A DNA stretch of 64,000 bases. It comes from JAEULH01 sp963789785 (GTDB lineage: Bacteria; Pseudomonadota; Alphaproteobacteria; Rhodospirillales; Defluviicoccaceae). The notes beneath the pieces were generated by a model. It searched no databases. It had not been told where the DNA came from and worked only from the letters and a program-made list of their open reading frames with translations. Position numbers and translations under genes: made by a program. This document shows, in pieces, positions 1 to 9,042 of the stretch (positions within the stretch are counted from its first letter, which is position 1; the number at the start of each line of letters is the position of its first letter). The stretch spans positions 1-64,000 of the forward strand of contig CAWBNC010000043.1 in assembly GCA_963789785.1 (NCBI GenBank), written 5' to 3'.

Positions 1-5
1 CGCTT

Positions 6-40
6 GTCGTTGCGAGGAGGCGCAGCCGACGAAGCAATCC
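6..40. repeat. Dispersed imperfect palindrome
   Basis: This element has the form of the short intergenic palindromes found scattered through many proteobacterial genomes, with a TTGCGAGGAG arm and a GACGAAGCAATCC arm. A 17-base part of it, read on the other strand, recurs exactly at 36432-36448 just after mlaA. Its function is unknown. It probably folds as a hairpin in RNA or marks a mobile repeat. Confidence 0.5.
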
Positions 41-64
41 ACAGCCGGCATGCGTGGCGTCGTG

Positions 65-94
65 TTGACATCAGTCGGCCGTTGCACCCATTAT
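65..94 (+). promoter_or_regulatory. Sigma-70-type promoter for tRNA-Ala
   Basis: A perfect -35 box TTGACA at 65-70 is followed after 18 bases by CATTAT at 89-94. This places the transcription start near 101, about 50 bases before the mature tRNA. Spacing and position fit a housekeeping promoter for the tRNA. Confidence 0.6.
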
Positions 95-149
95 CCCGCC
101 TGCGGAAGGGGGACCGGCGACGCTGGTGCCCCTCGTTTCGCCAAGGTCC

Positions 150-225
<76 letters not shown>

Positions 226-548
226 TCCTCTTTACGCCTAACTTTCTTGACGGAAAAACCAGGCGCGCCTACCGGATCGACCTCCGCGACTTCATGGCCT
301 TCGTCGGGATCCGCAGCCCTTCCGCCGAGCACCTCTTCGGAAGCACCCCAAGGGACGTTATGTTGTACAAAACATGCTGCCGTAGCGGCAGATTGCTCGG
401 CGGGAGAGGTGCGCTCTGAGGACTGCCTCGGACGCTTGGTCGCGAGGGGTAGAGCGTCGTCACCGGTTCGCCCGCAGAATTCGGGGTAGAGCTACCCAAA
501 TCGCCCTGGAGTTGAACGTCGGCAGGCGCGGGAGTGCCATTGATCGCG
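226..548. other. Gene-free stretch after the tRNA
   Basis: I see no convincing gene here. The short open frames have no recognisable protein and no ribosome-binding site. Composition begins to drift to lower GC toward the SEFIR gene. No attachment-site repeat of the tRNA end was found. Confidence 0.5.
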
Positions 549-1703
549 ATGCATAAATTTCCTAGGGTGTTTATCTCCTACTCGCACGATGATACAGAAC
601 ATCAAGAGTGGGTCTACCGCTTGTCTTGCAAGTTGAGTAATGGTGGTGTGGAGGTTATCTTAAATCAATGGGACTTAGCCGCTAGGTTCCAATCTTGCTC
701 ACTTCATGGAGACAGGACTATCTTCAGCGGATCGCGTGCTCGTAATATGTACAGACGAGTATAATCGGAAGAGTGACAACCTTCTTTGCGGAGTTGGTTA
801 CGAAAAAAACATAATAAGTGCCGAGATACTCCAGAAAGCAGAAACATCTAAGTTCATACCTTGTATCAGGCGGGTGGGCTCCGAACGAAAAGTGCCGCGA
901 TGCCTCGCGGGGCGCAAGTACTTGGACCTGTCTAGTCGACGAAGAGCTTGAGGCGCGATTAACTTCGTTGCTGCATGAGATTCATGGTGTACCGGAGAGA
1001 CCAAAGCCTAAGATCGGACCAAATCCTTTCCGAAATAAGTCTGGTAATGAAGTAGATTGTCTTGGCAGCACTAGCTTCTTTTCGCGCCGCTTCGAGCAGG
1101 CGTTCCCCGGCGTGAGGGGTATTGAGTGGTTTAGAGAACCAGAAGTGGCAGTTGAACGGCTCAAGATTCTGTTTCAAGATCCTATAGTTTCAGATCGATC
1201 GAACCCAATATGGTGGTGGCGCGGCGGCAACATGCCTGTAAAGTCTTTCTCTGCTATACCACCAGATGTAGTCTATCTGGATGATCAAGAGCTGTTGCTG
1301 GACGAAGTTGCCGCCGTAAACAAGGGTGGCTACTTCCGGCAATTTCCTATATATCAAGACAAAAGCTTCCCGGCCATCTGGCTTAAGCTTGAGTAAAGCT
1401 AAAGCCACTAAGCTTGAGTCTGGCTCCTATCTGGCCGAGAAGGACGCATTTATTATGGAAGAATATGCAGAGTATCGAGGGCAACCAGTCACGCTTGCCG
1501 AATTTGACGATGGCGCGGCCGTCATAGATGGAAAAGTCGTGAATATTGCCGGGGAGGCAGTTCGGCGGATAAAGTTTCTGACCCCCTACAACTTGGTAAT
1601 TGCTCCTCACCACAGTCCGATCAACAACTCCGACTTTGATGAAGTACTGGTTCAGCATCTGGACGATATGCTGAGATTCTCTTCAAAGCTGGAAGATCTT
1701 GTA

Positions 1704-2738
1704 GGTGGCTTATCCCTGTGCTTCCGGCGCGATCAGCATGTTGTAGGTCGCCGGTTCGATGGCGACGGTGATGCCCAGCAGGGTTCGGAAGGCGGCGTGC
1801 GGCGTGCGACGCCGATTGAAGCGGAAGACGAATTCATCGAGGTAGGACTGGAGATGCGGGCGGCGGAGGCCGTGGTAGACGCCCAGCGCCCATGTCTTGA
1901 GGTTCGAGATCACGCGATGCACCCAGGGCAGGACAACATGCGCCGCCATGGCGCCAACGACGTGGGGCTCGTGCTTGAACCCGGCAACGCCAGGATAGGC
2001 GCTCCAGCCGTCGGTCTTGAGGGTGGAGCCCGCGGCGACATTGGCCTTGATGAACGGATGAAGGCTGGCCGACGAGGCGTCCTCGATCGTCCCCAGGCGC
2101 AAGCGCCCGGGAGCCTCATCGATGATTTCGACGGCGACGGCGACCTGCATCTTGCCGTCCGGGCTTCGACCGCCTCCGCCCGTCACCGGGTCGTCCTTGG
2201 TGCGGTAGGACACTTGCGTTTCGTCGATCTCGACCACGCCGGACAGGAGGGCGCGGGCGGATTGACCATGGCCCGGCGCAGCTTGGCGCACAAAAGCCAG
2301 GCACTCTTGTAGGAGCCCAGGCCCAGCTGCCGCCACATCTGCCGCGCGGAGAGGCCGTTCGAGTGGGTGGCCATCAGATAGGCCGCCCAAAACCATACGG
2401 TGAGCGGCAGCTTCGAGCCGTGCATCACCGTCCCCGCCGTAACCGACGTCTGCCGGCGACACTGGGCGCATTCATAGGTCCACGCCTTTGCGGCGAGTTC
2501 CCAGGCACGGTCATGTCCGCAGGCCGGGCAGCGAAAGCCCTCCGGCCAGCGAGCCGCTGAAAGCCACGACGCGCATGCAGCCTCATCCGAAAACTGACGC
2601 TGAAAGCGCCAAGATGGAGCGAGGAAAGTCGGGCATGGCGAACACCTCCGGCATATGCATGTTCGCTCAATGTTCTACAGCGTCCTTCGCCCACCGTCAC
2701 CGCGTATCGTGGCCCCGGAACCAAAGGGATAAGCCACC
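1704..2738 (-). mobile_element. IS1595-family (ISXO2-like) insertion sequence
   Basis: The element is 1,035 bp with terminal inverted repeats starting GGTGGCTTATCCCT at the left end and the same bases read inward from the right end at 2738. It is flanked by a direct repeat TTGTA at 1699-1703 and 2739-2743. Family members usually make an 8-bp duplication; only 5 bp are identical here. It carries one transposase gene on the minus strand and sits inside the SEFIR gene. Confidence 0.85.
1710..2636 (-). CDS. IS1595-family transposase, frameshifted
   Basis: The reconstructed protein is about 309 residues. It starts MPDFPRSIL at 2636. A zinc ribbon follows with CPACGHD and CAQC, then GTVMHGSKLPLTVWF, and the DDE (ISXO2) catalytic core with VVEIDETQV, LKTDGWSAY and the C-terminal FVFRFNRR. 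The stop lies within the left inverted repeat at 1710. Frameshifts occur near 2610 and 2255, so the copy is either inactive or affected by sequencing errors. It should catalyse transposition of its own element only. Confidence 0.8.
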
Positions 2739-2924
2739 TTGTAGACGCCATGCTGAAGCTGCCCCGCCATCCTGTGGATGTAAGATACAAATAGAGCTCC
2801 TAGGCAAATACTTTTCTCCGTATGGGCGGTGTCCCGCGCTCCCCGCTCTTCCTGCAATGCCGCGCATGTAGTGTTTAGGCAAACGCGCGATAGAGCGGTC
2901 CGCTTCTTACGCGTCCTAGACCGG

Positions 2925-3579
2925 CTACGCCGTGAGCCACGCATCCAGCGCCGGGGCGAGTTCTTCGAACGGGCGGTAGCCGATGGTCAGCGCGGTGAGC
3001 CCGTTCGCGTCGCCGAGCACCACCGCCGGAAAGCCGGCGATGCCCAGCGCCTGGGTCAGGCGGAAGTCGGCAAGCGTCGCCTCGGCGATCTCGGCCGCGG
3101 CGTAGACGGTCGCGAACGCCCCGGCATCGCCGCAGAACGGTTCGGCCAGCGCCGCCAGCGTGGCCGCGTCGGTGACATCGCCGCCCTCGACGTAGAAGGC
3201 CCGCTGCAAGGCGGCCAGATACGCGAAGGTCCGCTCCGGCGCAAGGTTGCGCATGGCGACCGCCGCCCGGCAGGCCGGCGCGGTATCGTAGACGAAGCCG
3301 TCGCGGTCGAAAAAGGCGAAATTGAAGGGCTGGCCGGTGGCCGCTTCCACATGCTCCCAATGGCCGCGCACGGCGGCCTTGAGCGCTCGCGTCCATGGCC
3401 GCGGTCATGCCGGCGCGCAAGCCGCCGACGACGAGGCGCACCGGCGCCCGGTCGCCGTACTCGGCGCGGATCCGGGCGATCACCGGGGAAAACCCCCAGC
3501 ACCACGAACACATCGGATCGGCGAAGTAGAACAGCCGCTTGTCGTCCGCCGCCGGCGAGGTCGGCGCATCGTGACTCAT
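2925..3579 (-). CDS. DsbA-family protein (predicted disulfide isomerase), frameshifted
   Basis: The thioredoxin-fold start reads RLFYFADPMCSWCWGF, with the CxxC motif CSWC of the COG3531 group of DsbA-like proteins. No signal peptide is apparent, so it probably acts in the cytoplasm. A frameshift near 3385 separates the N-terminal part (to DASA) from the remainder, which resumes as AAVRGHWEHVEAATG and runs to DAWLTA. The cis-Pro region GIAGFPAVVLGD is intact. The start codon overlaps the stop of the upstream zincin by 4 bases (ATGA), so the two are translationally coupled. The substrate is unknown. Confidence 0.75.
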
Positions 3580-3974
3580 GGCTGATCCTCGATGGCTTCC
3601 ATGTCGTCGTCGCTCATGCCGAAATGGTGGCCGATCTCGTGGATCAGGACATGGCGGACGAGATCGGCCAGATCCTCGCCGGTCTCGCACCAGTAGTCGA
3701 GGATCGGCCGGCGGTAGAGAAAGACCATGTCGACATCCTGCGATGACACCGAGATGCTCTTGTTGTTCAGCGAGACGCCGCGATAGAGGCCGAGGAGTTC
3801 GTAGGGGCTGTCCAGACCCAGCTCGTCCTCCGTCTCTTCGTCGACGAAGTCCTCGACGCGGATGACCAGATTGGCGGCGTGAAGTCGAAGCTCCGCCGGG
3901 ATGGTGGCGAGCGCCCGGCGGGCCAGAGCCTCGATGTCGTCAAGGCCGGGCGGAGACGAGTAGGCCGGATGCAT
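3576..3974 (-). CDS. Zincin-like metallopeptidase family protein
   Basis: This 132-residue protein carries the zinc-binding motif HEIGHHFGMSDDDM near residues 113-126, which defines the small PF06262 (DUF1025-type) metallopeptidase-like family. The family is widespread in alphaproteobacteria and is often annotated only as 'metallopeptidase family protein'. No substrate is known. There is no signal peptide, so it is cytoplasmic. It is the first gene of a two-gene unit with the DsbA-like gene, overlapping it by 4 bases, and is divergent from phhB. Confidence 0.85.
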   Translation of the reverse strand: MHPAYSSPPGLDDIEALARRALATIPAELRLHAANLVIRVEDFVDEETEDELGLDSPYELLGLYRGVSLNNKSISVSSQDVDMVFLYRRPILDYWCETGEDLADLVRHVLIHEIGHHFGMSDDDMEAIEDQP

Positions 3975-4078
3975 GCCGGCACCTTATATCCGCTCGCAGG
4001 CGCCGCCAAGGGCGTTGCTTTTGCCCGAGGCTTGCAGGCGAAGTCGCGCCGTGACAGCAACATGAGGGAGGCGGCGCC

Positions 4079-4384
4079 ATGGCGGAGAGACTGACCGGTG
4101 ATGCCCGGCGGAGCGCATTGCGCGACCTTCACGGCTGGTCGGAGGTCGAGGGCCGCGACGCCATCGCCCGATCCTTCCAATTCAAAACGTTCAACCAGGC
4201 ATTTGGTTTCATGACCCGGGTCGCGCTGATGGCGGAGAAGCTCAACCATCACCCGGAGTGGTTCAACGTCTACAACCGCGTCGACGTGACCCTGGCGACC
4301 CACGACGCCGGCGGCGTCACCGCCCTCGACATCAAGCTCGCGGCCTTCATCGACAAGGCGGCGGCGGCGGCCGGGGCCGCCTGA
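4079..4384 (+). CDS. phhB: 4a-hydroxytetrahydrobiopterin dehydratase
   Basis: This 101-residue protein matches pterin-4a-carbinolamine dehydratases over its whole length, with the family segment KLNHHPEWFNVYNRVDVTL and the downstream THDAGGVTALD. It dehydrates 4a-hydroxytetrahydropterin during pterin recycling after aromatic amino acid hydroxylation. Some homologues have other roles, because no phenylalanine hydroxylase is nearby. A strong purine-rich site (GAGGGAGG) precedes the ATG. It is divergent from the zincin gene across about 100 bp. Confidence 0.92.
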   Translation: MAERLTGDARRSALRDLHGWSEVEGRDAIARSFQFKTFNQAFGFMTRVALMAEKLNHHPEWFNVYNRVDVTLATHDAGGVTALDIKLAAFIDKAAAAAGAA

Positions 4385-4412
4385 TCGGCGGACGGCGCGA
4401 CACAGGCCTCGC

Positions 4413-5174
4413 CTACTTCGGCGGCATCCTGAGCGCGCCGTCGAGGCGGACGACGGCGCCGTTGAGCATGACGTTGCCGATCATGTGGACGACCAGCTCG
4501 GCGAACTCGGCCGGTTCGCCGAGGCGGGACGGGAACGGCACCGCGGCGCCGAGCTGGCGCCGGGTCTCTTCGGGCAGGCCGCGCAGCATCGGCGTGGCGA
4601 AGGTGCCGGGTGCGATCGTCAGCACCCGGATGCCGTGGCGGGCGAGCTCGCGCGCGGCGGGCAGGGTCAGCGAGACGACGCCGCCCTTGGACGCGGCATA
4701 GGCCGCCTGGCCGATCTGGCCCTCGAACGCGGCGATCGAGGCGGTGTTGATGATCACCCCGCGTTCGCCGGTGGCCAGCGGCGGCAGATCGCACATCGCC
4801 GCTGCCGCCAGCCGTAGGATGTTGAAGGTGCCGGTGAGGTTGATCGCGACGACGTCGGCGAAGGCCGCGAGCGGCAGCGGGCCGTCGCGGCCGACGATCC
4901 TGGCCGGCGGCGCCACGCCGGCGCAGTTCACCGCGATGCGGAGCGAACCGAAGGCCTCCGACGCAGCCCGCACCGCCGTTTCCGCCGAGACGGCGTCGGC
5001 GACGTCGCAGGCGAAGGCGCGGCCGCCGATGTCGGCGGCGACCGCTTCGGCGAGCGCCAGATCGCGGTCGAGCAGGACGACGTGCGCGCCGGCCGCGGCG
5101 AGCCTTCGTGCCGTCGCTTCGCCAAGTCCGGACGCCGCACCGCTGACAATGGCCGTTATTCCGGCGATGTCCAT
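4413..5174 (-). CDS. Short-chain dehydrogenase, 3-hydroxyacyl-CoA dehydrogenase type 2-like
   Basis: This 253-residue SDR has the NAD-binding start GITAIVSGAASGLGEATA, the acidic residue LLDRD after strand 2 (NAD preference), NCAG, and the catalytic YAASK. Its closest named relatives are the HSD10-type 3-hydroxyacyl-CoA dehydrogenases of fatty-acid and branched-chain amino acid degradation. A hairpin terminator separates it from phaB upstream on the same strand. The exact substrate cannot be read from sequence. Confidence 0.8.
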   Translation of the reverse strand: MDIAGITAIVSGAASGLGEATARRLAAAGAHVVLLDRDLALAEAVAADIGGRAFACDVADAVSAETAVRAASEAFGSLRIAVNCAGVAPPARIVGRDGPLPLAAFADVVAINLTGTFNILRLAAAAMCDLPPLATGERGVIINTASIAAFEGQIGQAAYAASKGGVVSLTLPAARELARHGIRVLTIAPGTFATPMLRGLPEETRRQLGAAVPFPSRLGEPAEFAELVVHMIGNVMLNGAVVRLDGALRMPPK

Positions 5175-5205
5175 GGTTCACCCGCTGCCGTTGCGCCACA
5201 AATGC

Positions 5206-5236
5206 AAGAGGCCACCGCCGGGCGGTGGCCTCTTTT
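5206..5236 (-). terminator. Strong hairpin between phaB and the SDR gene
   Basis: A perfect 12-bp GC-rich stem, 5206-5217 with 5223-5234, closes a 5-base loop (CCGGG). It lies 40 bases after the phaB stop and before the SDR start, both on the minus strand. The run of T is better on the plus strand (TTTT at 5233-5236), so it may act in both directions. Confidence 0.65.
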
Positions 5237-5276
5237 CGCTTGCCCGATCGTCCGCGCGCCGAAAGGCGCCCGGACC

Positions 5277-5999
5277 TTATGGCATATGCTGGCCGCCGTT
5301 GACCGACAGGGTCTCGCCGGAGATCCAGTCGGCGCCGTCGGTGCACAGGAAGGAAACGGCATGGGCGATGTCTTCCGGCTTGCCGATGCGCGCGCAGGGG
5401 ATCTTCTTGACCTCGCCGTCGAGGATCTCCTTCGGCATCGCCGACGTCATCTCGGTGAGGATGAAGCCCGGGCAGACGACGTTGACGGTGGTCCCGCCCT
5501 TCGCCAGCTCGGCAGCCAGCGAGCGGGAGAAGCCGATGATGCCGGCCTTCGACGCCGAGTAGTTCGTCTGGCCGAACTGACCGCGTTGGCCGTTCATCGA
5601 GCTGATGTTGACGATGCGCCCCCAGCCCCGCTCGGCCATGCCCGGTGCGGCGACGCGGCAGGTGTTGAAGGCGGCGGAGAGATTGACGGCGATGACCGGA
5701 TCCCAGTTCTTCTCCCGGGTCATCCGGACAAAGCGGCCGTCGCGGGTGATGCCGGCGTTGTTGACGACGATATCGATCGGCCCGACTTCTTCTTCGATCT
5801 TCTTGAAGCCTTCCTCGACCGCGGCGTAATCGGCGACGTTGATGTTGTAGCCGGGAATGCCGGTTTCTTTCTTGAAAGTCTCGATCTGCTCGTCGACGAC
5901 GTCAACAACGGCGACCTTGCAGCCGTCGGCCTTGAGCTTCTTGGCGATCGCCGCACCGATGCCTCGCGTCCCGCCGGTAACAACTGCCACGCGTGCCAT
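5277..5999 (-). CDS. phaB: Acetoacetyl-CoA reductase
   Basis: This 240-residue SDR reads VAVVTGGTRGIGAAIAKKL at the cofactor site, has NNAGITRDG and the catalytic YSASK, and ends SVNGGQHMP. These features are typical of PhaB, which reduces acetoacetyl-CoA with NADPH to (R)-3-hydroxybutyryl-CoA for polyhydroxyalkanoate storage. I chose the ATG at 5999 because GGAGGG sits 5 bases upstream; a GTG 12 bases earlier is less likely. phaA and phaC are not in the window. The close FabG family is the main alternative. Confidence 0.88.
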   Translation of the reverse strand: MARVAVVTGGTRGIGAAIAKKLKADGCKVAVVDVVDEQIETFKKETGIPGYNINVADYAAVEEGFKKIEEEVGPIDIVVNNAGITRDGRFVRMTREKNWDPVIAVNLSAAFNTCRVAAPGMAERGWGRIVNISSMNGQRGQFGQTNYSASKAGIIGFSRSLAAELAKGGTTVNVVCPGFILTEMTSAMPKEILDGEVKKIPCARIGKPEDIAHAVSFLCTDGADWISGETLSVNGGQHMP

Positions 6000-6278
6000 A
6001 TGTCCCTCCACTTATTCGTGATCCCAAAGAACCAGAGCTGTTTTTATGCCCCCTGCGCGCGTTGTTACTTTTGGCGCGAGGGGCGGGCCGTCAGGGCGAG
6101 GAGCAAGAGGAGCGCACAAATGCAGGTTCGGCCCCCTGAGCGACGGCGTCGTTTTGCCCCCGGACGCGCGGCTTGTCAAGGCGCAGGCCGGCTTCGAGCG
6201 ACCTCCGGCCCGGTCCGGCCCCTCGCCCATTTTGCACGGCGACACTCAACGCTGGCGCATCCGCACCATATTGGTTCG

Positions 6279-7562
6279 ATGTCGCAGCCTTCGCGTCTCC
6301 ATCGCGCCGTTCGGGTGCTTGGCCAGCGCACCTACGGCACCTATAGCGCCGGGAACGCCGTCTCCTTGATCGGCACCTGGATGCACCGCGTCGCGGTCGG
6401 CTGGCTGGCGTGGGAGCTTACCCATTCGGCCGCGTGGCTCGGGGTGATCGCTTTTGCCGACCTCTTTCCCACGGTCGTCACGGCGCCGTTTGCCGGCGCC
6501 GCCGCCGACCGGTGGGACCGCCTGCGCATTCTTCGCCTCACCGCGGCGCTGGCGCTGGCGCTGGCCGCGGCTCTGCTCGCGTTGAGCATCGGCGGTGTGC
6601 TCGGCATCTTCCCGCTGCTTGCCGTGACGCTGGGCCTTGGCATCATCACCGGTATCGCCCAACCGGCGCGGCTGGCTTTGATCGCCAGCCTGGTGCACCG
6701 CGACGACCTGACGACCGCCGTCGCCATTAATTCCATCGTGTTCAACCTGGCCCGCTTCATCGGCCCGGCTTTTGCCGGAATCGCCATCGTCGGCGGCGGC
6801 GTCGCAGTGGTTTTCGCGGTCAATGCGCTCAGCTACGCGGCCTTTCTTCTGGCACTGTCGCGCTTGCCGCGCGAGGTCGGGAAGCAGGCTCCGGTGAGCG
6901 CGCGGCGCGGCGGTGGCGGCGGTCTCGGCGCCGATCTCGCCGATGGGCTCCGCTATACCCTGGGTCATCGCGGCATCGCCCCGCTGCTCGGCCTTCTCGT
7001 CGTCACCAATATCTGCGGCCGCCCGTTTGTCGAGCTTCTTCCCGGTTTCGCCGCGCAGGTCTTCGCCGCCGGGCCTGAAGGTCTGGCGCTGATGACGTCG
7101 GCCATCGGCCTGGGCGCGATCGCCGGCGCAATATGGCTGATCGGCCAGAGCGCGCCGCGGCGGCTCGCCGGCGTCACCGTGCTGAGCACCCTGAGCCTGG
7201 CCGTGGGCATCGTCCTGTTCGTTGAAGCCCCTCGGCTCGTCCTGGCCCTGCCGGTGCTGGTCGTGACAGGCGCGGCCATGGTCGGCGCCGGCGTCGGCGC
7301 CCAGACCCTGATCCAGCTCATCGTCGCTCCGGCGATGCGCGGTCGGGTTCTTGCGCTCTACGGCCTGATCTTCCGCGGCGGACCGGCTCTCGGCGCCATC
7401 CTCATGGGCGCGCTCGCCGACCATGTCGGGCTGGCCCTGCCCGTTGGGGTAGGGGCCGGAGTCGTCGCAATCGCGGCTCTGCGGCTGTTCTTGCGCTATG
7501 ATCCATTCATCGCGGCGCTGGAGGCGACCAGGAGCGACGCGGCGGCAGAAATTAGGGGGTAG
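6279..7562 (+). CDS. MFS transporter
   Basis: This 427-residue protein has about twelve hydrophobic segments. The start (GQRTYGTYSAGNAVSLIGTW) and the loop AGAAADRWDRLRILR are typical of the MFS_3/enterobactin-exporter-like group, which exports siderophores or drugs. It acts in the inner membrane with proton antiport. The longer upstream frame has no conserved sequence, so I start at the ATG at 6279. It is divergent from phaB across about 280 bp of otherwise empty sequence. The substrate is unknown. Confidence 0.82.
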   Translation: MSQPSRLHRAVRVLGQRTYGTYSAGNAVSLIGTWMHRVAVGWLAWELTHSAAWLGVIAFADLFPTVVTAPFAGAAADRWDRLRILRLTAALALALAAALLALSIGGVLGIFPLLAVTLGLGIITGIAQPARLALIASLVHRDDLTTAVAINSIVFNLARFIGPAFAGIAIVGGGVAVVFAVNALSYAAFLLALSRLPREVGKQAPVSARRGGGGGLGADLADGLRYTLGHRGIAPLLGLLVVTNICGRPFVELLPGFAAQVFAAGPEGLALMTSAIGLGAIAGAIWLIGQSAPRRLAGVTVLSTLSLAVGIVLFVEAPRLVLALPVLVVTGAAMVGAGVGAQTLIQLIVAPAMRGRVLALYGLIFRGGPALGAILMGALADHVGLALPVGVGAGVVAIAALRLFLRYDPFIAALEATRSDAAAEIRG

Positions 7563-7698
7563 TGTTTGCGCCCCCCAGCGATTATTTCACCGATGTGCAT
7601 TAATGCAGCCGCGGCGTGTAGCAAAGCGGCGAGGGAGACAGCGACAATCGACATATGGGAATTTCTGGGGGAATGTCCGGAACGCAAGTGAATTCGTC

Positions 7699-8628
7699 AT
7701 GACCACGTTGTTGTACACGCATCCGGTCTGCCAAGACCACGACATGGGAGAGTGGCATCCCGAGGCACCGGCGCGCCTGAAAGCGATCATGAAGCGGCTG
7801 AACGGGGACGATTTCGGCGCTCTCGAACGGCGCGAAGCGCCGAAGGCGAGCTTCCGCGAGATCGAGCGGGTGCACGCACCGTTCTACGTCGAAGCGATCT
7901 TCGAGAACATTCCACAGCGGGGTCACGTTCACCTCGACCCCGACACGGCCGTTAACAGCGCATCCGGCGAGGCGGCATTGCGTGCCGTCGGCGGGATTTG
8001 CGCCGCCGTCGACGCAGTCGTCAAAGGCGAGGCCGACAACGCCTTCTGCGCGGTCCGCCCGCCCGGGCATCACGCCGAGTCCTCCGCGGCCATGGGCTTT
8101 TGCCTGTTCAACAATGTCGCCATCGCCGCCGAGCACGCGCGTCACGTTCACGGGCTCGAGCGGGTCGCCGTTGTCGATTTCGACGTTCACCACGGCAACG
8201 GGACGCAGAACCATTTTTTCCGCTACCGCGATCTCTTCTACGCCTCCAGCCACCAGTGGCCGTGCTATCCCGGCACGGGAATGGAGCACGAGACCGGCGT
8301 GTTCCACAACATCTGCAACGTCCAGCTACGACCGAACAGCGGCTCCGAGGAGTTCCGCCGGGCGTATGGCGAACGGATCCTTCCGGCCTTGCGCAAGTTC
8401 AGGCCCGACATGATTCTGATCTCCGCCGGCTTCGATGCGCACATCCGCGATCCGCTGGCGCAGCTCCGCGTCGAGACCGAGGATTTCGTCTGGCTGACCC
8501 AGGAGTTGATGGAGATCGGTGCCGGCGATTGCGCCGGACGGGTCGTCTCGACCCTGGAGGGTGGGTACGATCTGACGGCGCTTTCCGAGAGCGTCGCCGC
8601 TCACGTCAAGGTGATGATGGGCTCCTGA
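7699..8628 (+). CDS. Histone deacetylase family protein (acetylpolyamine/amide hydrolase type)
   Basis: This 309-residue protein carries the class II-like HDAC motifs in order: WHPEAPARL, the active-site RPPGHHAE, FNNVAIAAEHA, the zinc ligands in VVDFDVHHGNGTQ, SAGFDAH with the third ligand, and EGGYDL near the end. Bacterial members remove acyl groups from polyamines, lysines or small amides. It lies upstream of xseB-ispA-dxs, a neighbourhood common in Rhodospirillales-type genomes. ATG at 7699 is the first codon of the conserved region. Confidence 0.88.
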   Translation: MTTLLYTHPVCQDHDMGEWHPEAPARLKAIMKRLNGDDFGALERREAPKASFREIERVHAPFYVEAIFENIPQRGHVHLDPDTAVNSASGEAALRAVGGICAAVDAVVKGEADNAFCAVRPPGHHAESSAAMGFCLFNNVAIAAEHARHVHGLERVAVVDFDVHHGNGTQNHFFRYRDLFYASSHQWPCYPGTGMEHETGVFHNICNVQLRPNSGSEEFRRAYGERILPALRKFRPDMILISAGFDAHIRDPLAQLRVETEDFVWLTQELMEIGAGDCAGRVVSTLEGGYDLTALSESVAAHVKVMMGS

Positions 8629-8786
8629 AGGCGTCCGCACGCGGCGCCGCAATTGGGACTTGCGCGAACGCGGCAAAGGCGCATAAACCCGGAAGACGCG
8701 ACCGGCGCGGGCGCCGGACGCATCCTTAATACGTGTGAGGACAGCGGGCGCTCGAGGCTTTGTCCAGCGCCGCGCCTGCGGGGATC

Positions 8787-9042
8787 ATGGCGGACGAGAC
8801 TGACGCCGGCGGCGATGTTTCCGCACTGAGTTTCGAAGACGCACTGTCCGAACTGGAAGGGATCGTGCGTCGCCTCGAAGAGGGGTCGGCCAAGCTGGAC
8901 GAGGCGATTTCGGCCTACGAGCGGGGGGTTGTGCTGAAGCGGCATTGCGAGGCGAAGCTTCAGGAAGCGCAGATGCAGAGTCGAAAAGATCGTCGTTGGA
9001 CCGAACGGCGGTGTCACCGCCGAGCGCATCGATTTCGACTGA
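8787..9042 (+). CDS. xseB: Exodeoxyribonuclease VII small subunit, frameshifted near its end
   Basis: The protein reads LSFEDALSELEGIVRRLEEG, then KLDEAISAYERG and HCEAKLQEAQ, the hallmark of XseB, which joins XseA in degrading single-stranded DNA. A one-base indel near 8975 shifts the frame; the correct tail VEKIVVGPNGGVTAERIDFD and its stop at 9040-9042 are present in the next frame. The ispA start follows immediately, with no gap. Reconstructed length is about 84 residues. An upstream TTG at 8760 is a weaker start. Confidence 0.85.

Larger units (their letters stand above)
549..2794 (+). pseudogene. SEFIR/TIR-like domain protein, frameshifted and split by an IS
   Basis: The N-terminus reads FPRVFISYSHDD and later NQWDL, then continues in the next frame with HFMETGLSSADRVLVICTDEY and GVGYEKNIISAEI. 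This is the signature of SEFIR domains, TIR relatives found in bacterial immune and signalling proteins. The C-terminal half has WWWRGGN, EFDDGAAVIDGKV and LTPYNLVIAP, a conserved companion region of such proteins. Frameshifts lie near 680, 930 and 1390. The IS at 1704-2738 interrupts it. Removing the IS plus one copy of the flanking TTGTA rejoins the frame exactly, giving LEDLVDAMLKLPRHP and a stop at 2792-2794. GC content is clearly lower than in the neighbours, which suggests transfer. A role in phage defence is inference. The gene is not functional as it stands. Confidence 0.75.
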
